A stretch of DNA of 56,700 nucleotides from Zygnema circumcarinatum. Taxonomy: Eukaryota; Streptophyta; Zygnematophyceae; Zygnematales; Zygnemataceae. The stretch lies in assembly GCA_037447605.1 (NCBI GenBank), contig CM074807.1:4230680-4287379 (forward strand), in the 5' to 3' direction. This document shows positions 34,689-48,700 of the stretch, in pieces (position 1 is the first letter of the stretch; every line of letters begins with the position of its first letter). The notes beneath the pieces were generated by a model. That model did no database searches and was not told the DNA's origin. It saw only the letters and a program-made list of their open reading frames with translations. The translations under genes and the position numbers were made by a program.

Positions 34689-37600
34689 ATGGCGGCTGCG
34701 CGCGGGGCGGCTCGCAGGCTTCTCGACGCAGCGCGGCCATGGCGGCGCGGCGCGAGGGGCGTGTGCGGCAGCAGCAAAGGCGGCGCGGAGCTGGAGCGGC
34801 TCTCTGCGGAGTTCGACCTCGCGCGGCGCGCCTTCGCGAGCATCCCTGCTGCGCTGGCGGCGCTACCCAAGATGGACCCTAGCGGTGGGTGCACGCCCCC
34901 TTCTGCTGACTTTGTGGCTTTTGCTCCGTCGCTCCAGGCGGCTGCCAGGACCGCATGTTAATAAAGCTGCATGGATCGAAAGCATTCGCACGCAGCAGAT
35001 CTGATAGTATGGCAGCTGGTTAACTCTGAAAAAACCTGTTTTATTTGAGAAACTGAGGCTTTCCCCCGAGCTGCGACATTATTGAAACAAAGCTCCTTGG
35101 AAAAGGAAAACGTCGTTTGTGGCCTTGTAATGAGTAGTTTGATGATATTGTGAACTTTTCACTTCAAGAACTGCCATTGAAAACATCAGTTATTCAATGA
35201 ACCGGAGAATCTGCTCGGAGACGACGACTTGCGAAGCTGCTGGTTACGATATGGAGTGGTCGATTCCTCAGGATCAGCGCGACTATGCTCAGTTCTTCCT
35301 GTGCAAGTGGTCCCGTGCTTTTGGCATAATCTGCACAAGCGAAGCACAGAAGGGCCCTGTGCGCATTTAGTGATCGATTTCTGTAGAGTTGTGGAGCCGC
35401 CGTTCATAAAATCAGTCGGTGGAACCAGCCATTCTCTCCTTGTGAAGGACAGGGCTGCGCGGTACTCCTTGGAGATAAGAATTTCACCTGGTTTATGTTT
35501 CCTTTCATCAAACAAACAGGGAGGTGATATCCGATCATCTGCTTCTACCAGTGACCACATTTGTCACATGTGCAATATGATGAGTCAGGGCTGGGAGAGG
35601 GATTTCTGGGGCATCAGGTGTGTATGCAAATCATAATGTCCGGCTGGATCGCATCAAAGTGTTCGGTTTTGACTATGATTACACTCTGTGAGTGCTGCTC
35701 CCTCTCGCATTGGCTCACCACGTTCACATCGTTCTCTCAAGTTCAGGGTTTTAGTGATACGTGTTTTGGAGTCAGTGCATTGCTACCAACTTTAGTGCGA
35801 CGAGCAAGAGTTCGCCGTAAGAGCCATCACACAAGGTTAAATTGTTAATCAAGAAACAATGTCTATAACTGCTATAGCTTAATGCAGAGCACATGTTCTT
35901 GCGGATTACTTGCTGCCAAGGACGTTTTCTTTTCCCATTATGTAGTTGCAACCTTGACTTGAATTTTCTTTTTGTATTGTAACCAGTTTGTTTGACGCAC
36001 GCCAAGAACATCACTTCTGGATTGCATTAGAAGGTGTGCTGGCTTGAAAAGATTTGGTGTTTGTCGAGGTTCAGGGCACACTACACAAAGGAGCTACACA
36101 CGCTTATCTATGATCTGGCCAAGGAGCATCTTGTCAAGGAGGTCTGCTCTCGTGGTCCCGCAGAATTGCGCTTGAATGTTTTGATGAGTCACTAAAGTAA
36201 GACTTGCACACGTTAGACTTAGGCTTGCATGGCCGGGATCACCAACCTTCCCTCTACGGCTGCCAGACAACACCTCTGATAAGCCAAAAAATCCCATTTA
36301 TTCCAAACCTTTCGATTGGGAGCCTCTTGGGGCAGCTCCGTTACCCGGAGACTTGCTTGGACTTCACCTACGATCCCGCATTTCCTATTCGTGGCCTTTA
36401 CTACGACAGGAAGAGTGGCTTTCTCCTCAAGCTCGACTTCTTTCACACTGTCGAGCCAGGAGCTTGCTATTTCGGACGTCGCCAGGTTACACGTTTTCCG
36501 TTGTTACCAAATGTTGCAAGAAGGCGCTGTAGGAGGGGGAGGGGGAAGGAGGGGGAGTCGGAATGACAGCTTTGTCCTTTTGAAGGACATCTACAGTTTC
36601 TGCCAGTTTGCAAGTGTCTCCCAGTGTCTACCCATGCGTGTTTGGCCAGTCTGGGCTGCGAGAGCAAACCCCCACGTGACGATCTTTTGCGGCTGAGTGC
36701 GCGAGAGGGGCGGTGCAGGTGGCGCAGGAGGAGCTGGACGCGGCGTACGGCGGCAGCCACATCAGCGTCCACCACATGCCCAACCTGGCAGCGCTGCTCG
36801 ACCTCTTTGCTCTCAGCGAGGTCTCCACGCAGTTGCCTGCGTTTAGTGCAGGATGGCCGAGTCCAATCATGCAGATTCAAATGAGAGCAGCAATGGATAG
36901 GCTAGTGCCCCGTTTGGCATTTCCTCGTGCATTTTTTTCCAGAGCTTGATGACATTCGATGGATTATGAAGACAAGCACTGTTCAATTCCTTGCACTACT
37001 CACCTGTTCTCACCTTGCTGCTGCGGGTGGGCTGCAGACATGTCTTATCTCCGATGTAATCCAGCACTTTGTGGAGCGTCGTCTCGACTTTGACCCGTCA
37101 TATGTGTATGAAGATGTGAAACGTTGCATTGACCACGTGCACCGCTCTCAAAGCATGCATCGTCACATCCTGCGGGACCCTGCACGCTATCTTGTGAAGA
37201 ATGTGCGTTTCGTTTGAATGTAGCTTTAGCTTCGATACTGACCAACCCCGCTGCTATCCCGGGAGCACGGGTCGCGCTGTTGCTCCACACCTAATCTTGG
37301 AAGTCCCGAGGCAGCATGCTTGGAACAAGTTAGTGTGGTTTTTCTAGGCTTGTTAATCTATTGACCCAGTAAACCTCATATTGAACGGCATTAACGAACT
37401 TGATGCGTCAACTCTTCGAAGTCGGAAGGGAATCGTGTCCTGAATTTGAGCGTCGGCTCAGCAGCGTCTAACGAGAAGAGGGCGGCAATGGAGCAGGATG
37501 CCATAAAGGAGTTTCTGCTGGAGTTGCGGGACCGCGGCAAGCAGCTTTTCCTGCTTACTAATTCGCCATTCCCCTTTGTGGATGGGGGCATGCGCTATCT

Positions 37601-39394
37601 CTTCCAGGTAGCTCCCCTTTGCGCCGGACGGCCCGCAGGTTTCTCTGCAGTGCGGTGGCTCACAGGGCGGGCGCGGCGCGGCGCAGGATGACGGGGCGCT
37701 GGGAGAGTCGTGGCGACATCTGTTTGATGCCGTCATTGCACTCGCGGACAAGCCCAACTTCTACCATTCCAGTCGTCCATTCAGGTGCGAGGACACCTAG
37801 CTGAATAGCTCCTCTTCACTAGCAGTGAACACATGCCCACATACCCTGCCGACAAGTGTTAACAACCCTTTAACCAGAGTCGTCTCTTCCTGTTTTTCTT
37901 TAAGCGGCACAGGACGTTTCTTCAGTCGTGTATGCCTGACACGAGTTCGTGTGGTTGCCACTTAGTTCTGCTATGATGCTTTGATTGACTCTCGTATGAG
38001 GAAAGTGAGCTGCAGGACATACAATAGCAGTGGCGACAATCTCTCTTTTCGCCGAGTGGAGTCCTTCAGGCGTGGGGGTGTGTATTATCACGGCTGCTTG
38101 CAGGATTTCCTGGCCATCACCCAATATAGAGGACCAGAGGTGGGTTTCATTTTGCAATTCCTACTTTCCGCCTTTTTCGCAGTCTGAGGAAGCTACATGG
38201 AGCATCATCTATGAATTGCCCTACAGTGTCTACACGTTTCTGTTTGACGGCCCAGCATACCACGAGATAAGATACAGAAATAAAACAACAATATCTCATT
38301 TTCTGAAAGAGACTCGTTATGAAAGCTTATGCTCTGACTGAAGACCTGATGATAAAAACCGTCAGGATTCATGTGGACTAAGCTGTGAATAGATTCTAAA
38401 CCTGCTCACAAAGTAACACATGAACATATCTTTGATGAAGTTGCTTCTATGATTGAGATGAGACGTTATTGGCGTCAGGTGCTTTACTTTGGAGACCAAG
38501 TGTACACAGACTTGCGGGGCCCCCAGAGGGCGGGCTGGCGAACAGCGGCCATCATCCATGAGCTGGAGGTGGGGGCAGTGGAAGTGCGCAGCGGAGCTTG
38601 TCTTCTGCGGGCTTAGGGGCTTAGGGCAGATGAGATTGCAGGTTGCCCTGCCTGCGTGCAGAGAGAGCGGATTCTCCCTCCACAAAGGCCTGCCGGCCAT
38701 GCTGTCTGGTGCCTTGCTGCCTTATTAGGAATGCATGCCATGACCGTCGGCGGCTTCGCTGCACGGGCAATGTTGCAGACCTGGTCATCTGAAGTATTCA
38801 GGAGGAATTGTCACCTTTGCACGGGTTGTGTGTGTGGCACAGCAAGACATTATGACCTCCAATGAACAGGAGTACCGCTTCAATCAGGTAAAGCGCAATT
38901 TGGTCTGAAATGTACACCAATAGAAAAGGAACTGACTCTAATTCGAAGTGCTCTCTGAGTTCCAGCCCATTGCGGAGTGTTTTCAAGCATGCAATTTAGT
39001 AGCACATAACAACAACAGCAGGCAGGTTGGATTGGACGTGCAGGCCAAGTATCATGTGGTACAGAAACTACTCGGAGATTTCCACCGTCTACCCGCAGGA
39101 CAGCGCAGTTCCCACCAACCTACGCTGTTTGAAGGGCTGAATGCGGCGAGAGAAGAAGCGCAGACAAAAATGCGTTCTATGTTCAATCCGTATTTTGGCT
39201 CTCCGTTTCTTACAAGCAGCGGCAAGGAGTCGGCGTTCGCCTACAACGTCCAGCGCTATGCTGATGTGTATACGAGCAAGCTTGAAAACTTTCTAAAAGT
39301 ACCACCCGATGCGTGGATATATACGCCATATGATGTGAAGATATTGCCCCATCATGTCAAGGTTTGCTCCTCCCCCACAAGATACATTGCTTGA
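34689..39394 (+). CDS. HAD-superfamily 5'-nucleotidase, NT5DC2/3-like, probably mitochondrial
   Basis: Twelve exons with continuous frame: 34689-34884, 35618-35687, 36075-36141, 36336-36485, 36719-36820, 37038-37202, 37497-37607, 37687-37784, 38016-38139, 38479-38568, 38843-38887, 39044-39394 (about 522 residues). The family is predicted to hydrolyse nucleoside 5'-monophosphates in a Mg2+-dependent HAD reaction. Motif I is FDYDYT (Asp84, Asp86); motif II LLTNSPF (Thr271); the Lys is in DKPNF (Lys309); motif IV YFGDQVYTD (Asp367, Asp372). All are intact. Other family signatures are DPAFPIRGLYYD, LALADKPNF-type context and GWRTAAIIHELE. The Arg/Ala-rich N-terminus (AAARGAARRLLDAARPWRRG) looks like a mitochondrial presequence. 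The first 65 codons join directly to VYANHNVRLDRIKVFGFDYD, as in animal NT5DC2/3. Two donors are weak (GTCTGC after 36141, GTCTCC after 36820). Exons 11-12 and the C-terminus are less conserved. The final stop at 39394 assumes no splice at 39361. Confidence 0.88.
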
Positions 39395-40155
39395 GTTAGT
39401 TACTAAAGTAATCCATCCTATTCTGTATCTGGTCCATGACCCTTAATGTCCAGCAAGTACAATGCACGCCATGCAGCACGTGCAGGTTCGCCCCAAGACC
39501 TCACCCTGTCAGGGGATGATGCACGCAGGTCGGGCCGACGCATGTTCTGGAGGCGCCGTAGGCGGAGCGGGGTGGGCGAGAAGTGGGCACCCGCGAATGA
39601 TTGGATTTTGAATAACAAGGGGGTGTGGTCCAAAGGGCTCCGCGACCCATGCTCTGCTTTGCAGCCACAGGCTTTCTTCTTTTCATGTCTTACCTTCAAT
39701 GGGAACTCAAAGTGCCGCTCGTATGCCACTTGGAAGGTTTTGCATGCCTATTAGGGTTGGGGCCACCTGAGCACGGCCACGTCCTTAAGGGGGGCACGCG
39801 ACCGCCCGTGTCCTGCCCTGTCCTGCCCGTGCCCTACTGCTGCCCTGCCCTGCCCCTGCCCCTGCCCTTACCGCCTGGAAAGGGAGTGGAAGGGGATGGC
39901 ACGCCCTACCGAAACTTCCCACAGCGTACACTCGTGCCCTCCGGCCCTTCCCCCCCGTGCTCAGTATGCCCCGTCACGCCCGGGCCACACGTGCCATACG
40001 GTACGCGCGAAGGCACTGTTCGTATTTTTTGCACCGACCGTGTTTTCCGGATTCTCGTCGTTACCGCTATCAAAGCGTGCCAGAACTAGGAATGGCAAAA
40101 AGTTCGTGCAAGTTACTTTTAGCGTTTTTGATTTCAATATTAGAATGTTCTAATA

Positions 40156-40341
40156 GGGCGGGTCAGACTTAACACATGACCGAATCAATTTAGTAAGCCC
40201 TGAATTAAGCATTGGCTAGGTACGCATTTTGCTACGGCTAGGTTCGGCGAAGCCGCGGATCTCGACCCGGAATTCGTGTACGAAACTTTAGTATACTAAA
40301 TTCGAAAATCTAGTACGCTCCCAGCTAAGTCTGACCCGCCC
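40156..40341. mobile_element. family B copy 2: intact 186-bp MITE
   Basis: Ends GGGCGGGTCAGACTTA and its reverse complement, with TA on both flanks. It shares the interior words GAATTAAGCATTGGCTAGGTAC, AGCCGCGGATC and GGAATTCGT with the interrupted copy at 31618-32780. Confidence 0.78.
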
Positions 40342-40554
40342 TAATATCTAGAACTTACAGAGTTTTAAAACACTTTTGGAATTTTCGTACGACCATTAAA
40401 ATTGAGCGACGAGAACGAACGAACGGTTGTACGTGCGACTAATTGGCGGTCTTACAACAGAGAGGTTACCGTACGGCCATCCGATTATACGACCCTTTCT
40501 GAAAGTGTTTTATAAAACGGTGTTTTATAAAACGGATTTGACGTGCTGCATTAC

Positions 40555-40705
40555 ATGCCACGCGTTACTAAGCCACGCCAGGGCAAGACTTGCCATGCCA
40601 CGCCATGCCCATGCCAATGTCATGCCATACAAGGCCACGCCATGCCACTCCATGCCATCGCACACCATGACATCCAATGCCATGCCATCCCATGCCAGCC
40701 ATCCC
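40555..40705. repeat. degenerate CCATGCCA-type repeat
   Basis: Roughly fifteen loose copies of GCCATGCCA/GCCACGCCA separated by 1-6 bases. Confidence 0.7.
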
Positions 40706-41111
40706 TTGGCATATCGTAGCCATCATCTCACTGCTGGAAAACCACACACTGGTTCAGACCCGGCACACCTCCAGGGCCCACTGCGCGCTGCTTCGTCTGA
40801 GCGCGCAGCTGAAGGCACCATCGCAAAGAGATTCAGGCAAAACAAAACACAACCGCCAATTTCTTGCAATCGATGCCATAGCATGTTCAACCATCCCATT
40901 CAAAAAAAAATCATCCCATTCAGTCCCGAAATGACAAAGATTCTTTTCACTGGATTCTCTGAGGCCAGGATAGGAAGGCGAAAAAAAAATTCCCTTCGTT
41001 GACTCCACGGAAGGTTACAGAGAAAAACTTCTTTGCCCTCATCTAGCTCTGCTCCCTCATCAACTCCATATATGAATACACTCGCGTATGCCATCCTTTG
41101 CTTTTCCGAGC

Positions 41112-44062
<2,951 letters not shown>

Positions 44063-44724
44063 GGCGCCAGGCAGAGCGGAGCTGAGCGGGGCGAGGCGGA
44101 TGCACGCGGAGGGGCGGAAAGGGTCGAGCGAGGGCGCCCGCGCAGCAATGTCCGGGAGGGAGGGAGGGCGGGCGAGCGGCCGTCCGATGCCGCGCGCCGC
44201 ATCCACGGCCACGAAGAAACGCCTCGGACGACGGAGAGGGGGAGGGTTCAGACCCGCGTCGGCCGCGGCCCTAGCCAGCGGTAATTGGTATCTCGATACG
44301 TCGTAACGTATCGTAACCGATAACGGTACCGCCGTGGGAATCGAGTCGTCACGTCAGACTGGGGAGGGGGTCGCAGACAAACAAAACGGCAGTAATTTTT
44401 AAACCAGAACGAGTACTCCAGCGAGCTGGCGATCTGGGAACAGAGGAGTTTTACTACAACTTCCCTTTTCGTCAAACTCTGTGGTCGAGTTCAGAGAGCG
44501 AGCCGTACGGTCGGTGGATACAATTCATCATGATCGCATGCATGCCGTACCGTACGTCGTACGGTAGCGGGTGCGGGTGCGGGAGTGCCTGCTGCTGGTG
44601 CGCAGGGGCGCAGTAGCGGACGGGCAGACGCTGCTCGCTGTGCGCGGCAGGACTGTGACTGCGACTGCAACTGCGACTGCGGCACGGAGCACGGAGCGGC
44701 TGACGGGACGGCGCGTCCGGAGGA

Positions 44725-44925
44725 AAACGGTCGGTCGGGTCGGATCGGGTCGGTTCGGGTCGGTTCGGGCTGGTCGGGTCGACTCGGGGATCGGATCGGT
44801 TTGCCTCGGATCGGTCGGGGATCGGCTCGGGTCGGTTCGTTTCGTAGGTCGGGTCGGTTCGGGTCAGGATTCGGATCGGTTCGGGTCGGCTCGGGTGTCG
44901 GTTCGGGCCCGTCGGTTCGGGGAGG
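44725..44925. repeat. TCGGGTCGGT-type degenerate tandem repeat
   Basis: About 200 bp of alternating GGTCGG, GGTTCGG and GGATCGG units. Confidence 0.85.
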
Positions 44926-45169
44926 GAGGGCGAGCGGCGGAGCCGCGGAGGGCGGGCGGATCGCTTTGTGATCGGAGGGGATCGGTGGGGATCGGGCGTG
45001 CGGGGCGGGGCGGCGCGCTGACGTGGCCCGATAACGCAGCCAGGTGCGGCGCGGGGCGGTACGGTGCCCGCCCGGAGACACGCAGCGCTGGATAGGCCCG
45101 CCCGCCCGCCTGCCCGCCTGCCTGCCTCGTCCTCCGCCTGCCTTGCCTCGCCTCGCCCCCAACCGCCGT

Positions 45170-45350
45170 TCCCCTCCCTTCTTTCCCATTCCCTCCCCTC
45201 CCCTCCTTCCCACCCCCCTCCCCTCCCCTCCTTCCCACCCCCCTGCCCTCCTTCCCTCCCCCCTCCCCTCCCCTCCCCTCCTTCCCACCCCCCTCCCCTC
45301 CTGCCCTCCCACCCCCCTCCCCTCCTTCCCCTCCCTTTCCCACTCCGCCT
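45170..45350. repeat. CCCTCCCCTCCTTCCCACC minisatellite-like tract
   Basis: Imperfect repeats of a roughly 20-30-bp pyrimidine unit; almost no purines on the plus strand. Confidence 0.85.
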
Positions 45351-45390
45351 CGTCCTCTTACCGCCTTCCCGCTTCCTGGTTCTTTCCACC

Positions 45391-48300
45391 ATGGAACGCC
45401 TGGCGAGACTGCATATGCTATGGCTGGAGGCGGCAGGCGGGAAGCAGCAGGGCGCGATCGCTGATGCAGCCATGGATGTGGCGCTGCTTCTGCTGCCCAT
45501 CTGGGTGGCGGTACTCTTCGGGCTGGTGCTGGGCTGGTCATGGCGGCCGCGCTGGCCGCCCCTGCTGCTGTTGGCGCTGCGCTCTCGGGCGCGGCTGGCG
45601 TGGTCCTTCCCGCCCGGGTTCGGCGCGCGGCGGCTCTGGCTGGCCGCCACGGCCGCGGCCGCCGCGCCCGCCCTGCGCGAGGCCTGCGCGCGCCNNNNNN
45701 NNNNGCCCTGCGCGAGGCCTGCGCGCGCCTCGCCGCGTGGCTGCGCGCCCGCCGCCACGCCGCGCGCTCGGACGCCCTCGACCGCGCGCTGCAACCGCCC
45801 CCGAGCATCGTTAGGTGCGCGCTCTCGACCCTCGCGGCAGGGCTGCACTCGGCCCCCCTGCAGCGCTTCCTACTGCGATTCTTGGTTTTTTTTTCTCTAG
45901 CTTGTTTGGCTTAGTCACAGATTGTTTGCATCGCGCTTCTAATCGTATGCGCGGAAGGCCTGCATAGAATTGCCTCCTGGCAGGTCCTGCAAGCGTTGCC
46001 GGCTTTACAAGCTTAGCCAGCTCCAGTAATTCTTCCGACGACAGTTTGTTATTGCAGTCAGGCTTGAGCGGACTGCAAGTTCGACTAGTCGTTTTGGTGG
46101 TGCCTCGGTAACGTCTGGTTTTTTTTTCATGACCTGAGTTGTAAGGTGCTGTGCTGCGCCTTCCGTTGGGAAGAGTACAGCATGTTTGCGGTAGTTTCAC
46201 TCGAAATTTCTTGTTTATCCTAAATTTTTCTTCCTTAATTAGCTGCACTACACCTTGAGAACACTGCCGGCATATTCGACTTAAATTCTGGACTATCGTA
46301 GTGGTTCTAGTACATTTGGAACGTGTTCTTGGCACCGCTTTCAGAGGGCCGACTTCGAGTGCAAGTCGTTAGACTGTAGGTTGGTTTCACAGGTTCTTGC
46401 CATAGGCCCCTTTTCTGCTTCTTTCTGCATCAGCGTTGCTTGAAATAGCTTCTAGATCCATCGTTCGCGACTTGAATTTTGTTAGATGCCTCTGTCGAGA
46501 ATAAGTCATCTTTTTGGCATAAGTTGGGTGCAAGTAACACATCGGTGATGGAAACATGATGATGATGCCACCAACAGCATGATGATGCTGATCTGAAGAT
46601 AACCGCACAACAACACAATCCCGCTATGGCTTACGAAATCGTGAAGCGCAATATATTTTCCTTTCAAGGCGACTCTTCGTGTATATATTGCTGCAGTTGT
46701 TGCTCAGCACAAAAACCGTATCTTTTATGTAGACTTCCCCTATGGAATTTTAAATGCTAGGATATTCAAGCAAAAAATTTCAGTGATAGTGGCAACAACA
46801 GCACGAGGAATGCTGTTGTTACGCTCCGACTGGTGAAGCTAGTTACGCAAAGCTAGATTTGTAAGGTTTTTGTTCAGGGGCAACTCGCAACCAGTGAGGT
46901 GTTGCAGTCGAAGTGATGAAGCTCAGTCTTCTGGCAGTTTTGGTCAGTGCTAATGTTTTTGTGCCGTAACAAGAAACCGTTGGTCTTTGTGCAAGGCTAC
47001 ATTTCGATAGTCGTTGAGGACTGTTGAAGGATGTATAAATCATTTGAGAAGGTGTCAGCCCTGCCAGATAACGATGAGCATTTTTCGGTGTGCTGTGCTG
47101 ACCTGTTTCTTTTTTGTTCTGCACCCAGCAGGGAGGAGGAGACAGCGGATGACCGCGATGTTGCCGTAGGGAATGCAGATCTTGAGAATCTCTGCAGGCT
47201 CCTGGAGGAGCTCGACGGCGGGCCGGAGTGGAGCTTGTTGATGCACAAAGAGGCTGCGGGCATGCGCTACACCGCGTGGCGCCGCGATCCGGAGGTGGGG
47301 GGAGGGACTTTGGTTTTGTTATTCTTTTGTGCGGTGTGATGGTAGTGGTGAAGGTTGTGCCTGAATGCCTGGCGCGTGTTTTTTTTGTCCCGTTAACAAG
47401 TGTCAGTTGGGCATGGGCATCCATGGTTATGGCATGGTTATGGGGCTTAGCAGGTTGGGCCAACACAGTATCGCAGCTGCACGGTGGTAGCCAATTGCTC
47501 TCCGGAGCTGATGCGCGACTTTTTCTGGGACGATGACTTCCGCATGACGAGCCGTTGGGATGACATGCTTGTGCACTCCAAGGTGCTGGAGGAGTGTCCT
47601 CACAGAGGCGTCCAAGTAGTTCAATGGGTGCGCAAGGTGAGCAAGGCGTGAGGTTTGAAATGCAGATTCATTGGCAGCAGGCAATGGTTTAGTATTTACC
47701 TTGCTCAGATCTACCTTTGCTGTCTGCAGTTCCCGTTCTTCTGCAAAGATCGTGAGTACGTTATTGGACGCCGGATCTGGTCGTTTAACAACACTTACTA
47801 CTGCATAACTAAGGTATGCTCACATCTTGAATCAGGGATCCCAAGTTGTACGTTTGTCATGTCTTCTCGTTCCCTGGGGGTATCAGCAGAGCCATGACCG
47901 TGTGGTGGAGCTTGCATCTGCAGGGAGTAACTCATCCGCATGCTCCTCTCAAAGAGAAGCCTCGAAGAGTACCTGTCTTTTACTCCAGCTGGCGTATTAG
48001 AGCAGGTGAGAGCAACAGCTAATGCAAAAGCAGCTACTACTTGCAGAACAGCAGCAGCAGCTAGGAGCAGCAGACAACAGGAGTGTTGTCTGGAGTGGTT
48101 TGCTTACTTCGTTTTCTAAATGATGCAGTGGATGATGGAGCCTGTGAAGTGGCGTTGTTCCACCATGAGGACATGGGCATCCAGAAGGACCTCGCCAAGC
48201 TGGGCATCCGCCAGGGTATGTGGTCTGCAGTGAAGAAGATCGAGCCCGGAGTGCGGCAGTATCAGAACCTGCGCCAGGAACGCCCAAGGGAATTATCTCG

Positions 48301-48700
48301 ATCTGCGTCCATGGCCAACATCCACACACCGATATCTCCCATGGAGCCTTCTCTCACTCGTGTTTGGCGGAGCGTGTCGGACTTAAGGCAGCCAGATGTT
48401 GATCGCACTGCTGCTGGATGTGGAGATGGAAGAACAGAATGGGTCGACCAGAATGAGAGGGAAAGGGGGAGGGGGGGTGAAGGTGCAGAAGGGGAAGACA
48501 GAGGGCACGGCGGCATTGAAGAAAGGGAAGAAAGGTCGCTGCAGAAGAAGAGGAATCGGTTGGGGATGAGATGGATGGTTGTGGGCAGTCTGTTTGCTGT
48601 TGCGTGTGGAGTAAACACGGGGTTAGTGTGGAAGGTCCTCCTGGCAGGTACTGCACAGAAACTAGTCGAACGCCACCTTAGAAAAAGTTCACGAAGTTAG
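45391..48700 (+). CDS. membrane-anchored START-domain lipid-transfer protein
   Basis: Six exons: 45391-45814 (with an N gap), 47132-47294, 47454-47636, 47730-47813, 47924-48005, 48129-48700. About 490 residues if the duplicated 25 bp at the gap is collapsed; as assembled the frame breaks there. START domains bind a lipid or sterol in a hydrophobic pocket. The domain spans about residues 146-355, with plant START signatures: CSPELMRDFFWDDDFR, LEECPHRGVQVVQWVRK, FPFFCKDREYVIGRRIW, KEKPRRVPVFYSSWRIRA and FHHEDMGIQKDLAKLGIRQG. A hydrophobic segment near residues 28-47 (MDVALLLLPIWVAVLFGLVL) and one near the C-terminus (MVVGSLFAVACGVNTG) suggest membrane anchoring at both ends. A charged low-complexity linker (RGRGGEGAEGEDRGHGG) precedes the second. 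The ligand cannot be inferred. Confidence 0.88.
45695..45704. other. 10-N assembly gap flanked by an exact 25-bp duplication
   Basis: 45670-45694 and 45705-45729 are identical. Collapsing N plus one copy restores one open frame through exon 1. Confidence 0.95.
45815..47131 (+). other. 1.3-kb first intron of the START-domain gene
   Basis: Donor GTTAG|GTGCGC, acceptor CCCAGCAG. Moderate GC and no repeats of note. An ORF of about 174 codons on the minus strand (45811-46335) has no recognisable similarity. Confidence 0.6.

Larger units (their letters stand above)
39395..41111. other. convergent intergenic region
   Basis: Separates the nucleotidase and RPL11 3' ends. It contains CCCTGCC repeats (39810-39870), a family B MITE (40156-40341), a CCGTACGG palindrome (40469) and a degenerate CCATGCCA-type array (about 40555-40705). 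No gene seen. Confidence 0.55.
44063..45390. promoter_or_regulatory. divergent promoter region of RPL11 and the START-domain gene
   Basis: 1.3 kb between start codons. Content: a GGGAGG block (44150-44175), a CCGTACGG palindrome (44504) with related GTACGG words (44543-44575, 45058), a TCGGGTCGGT-type repeat (44725-44925) and a long CCCTCCCCTCCTTCCCACC pyrimidine repeat (45170-45350) just upstream of the START-domain start codon. Long ORFs on both strands here are GC artefacts. Confidence 0.6.

Noticed and set aside
36467-36884. 137-codon minus ORF opposite nucleotidase exons 4-5
   Set aside because: Antisense shadow of verified exons.
44472-45848. 458-codon minus-strand ORF (and 273-, 314-codon partners)
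   Set aside because: It runs through TCGGG and CCCTCC repeats and antisense to the START exon, with Arg/Pro/Gly low-complexity translation and N bases inside. An artefact of high GC.
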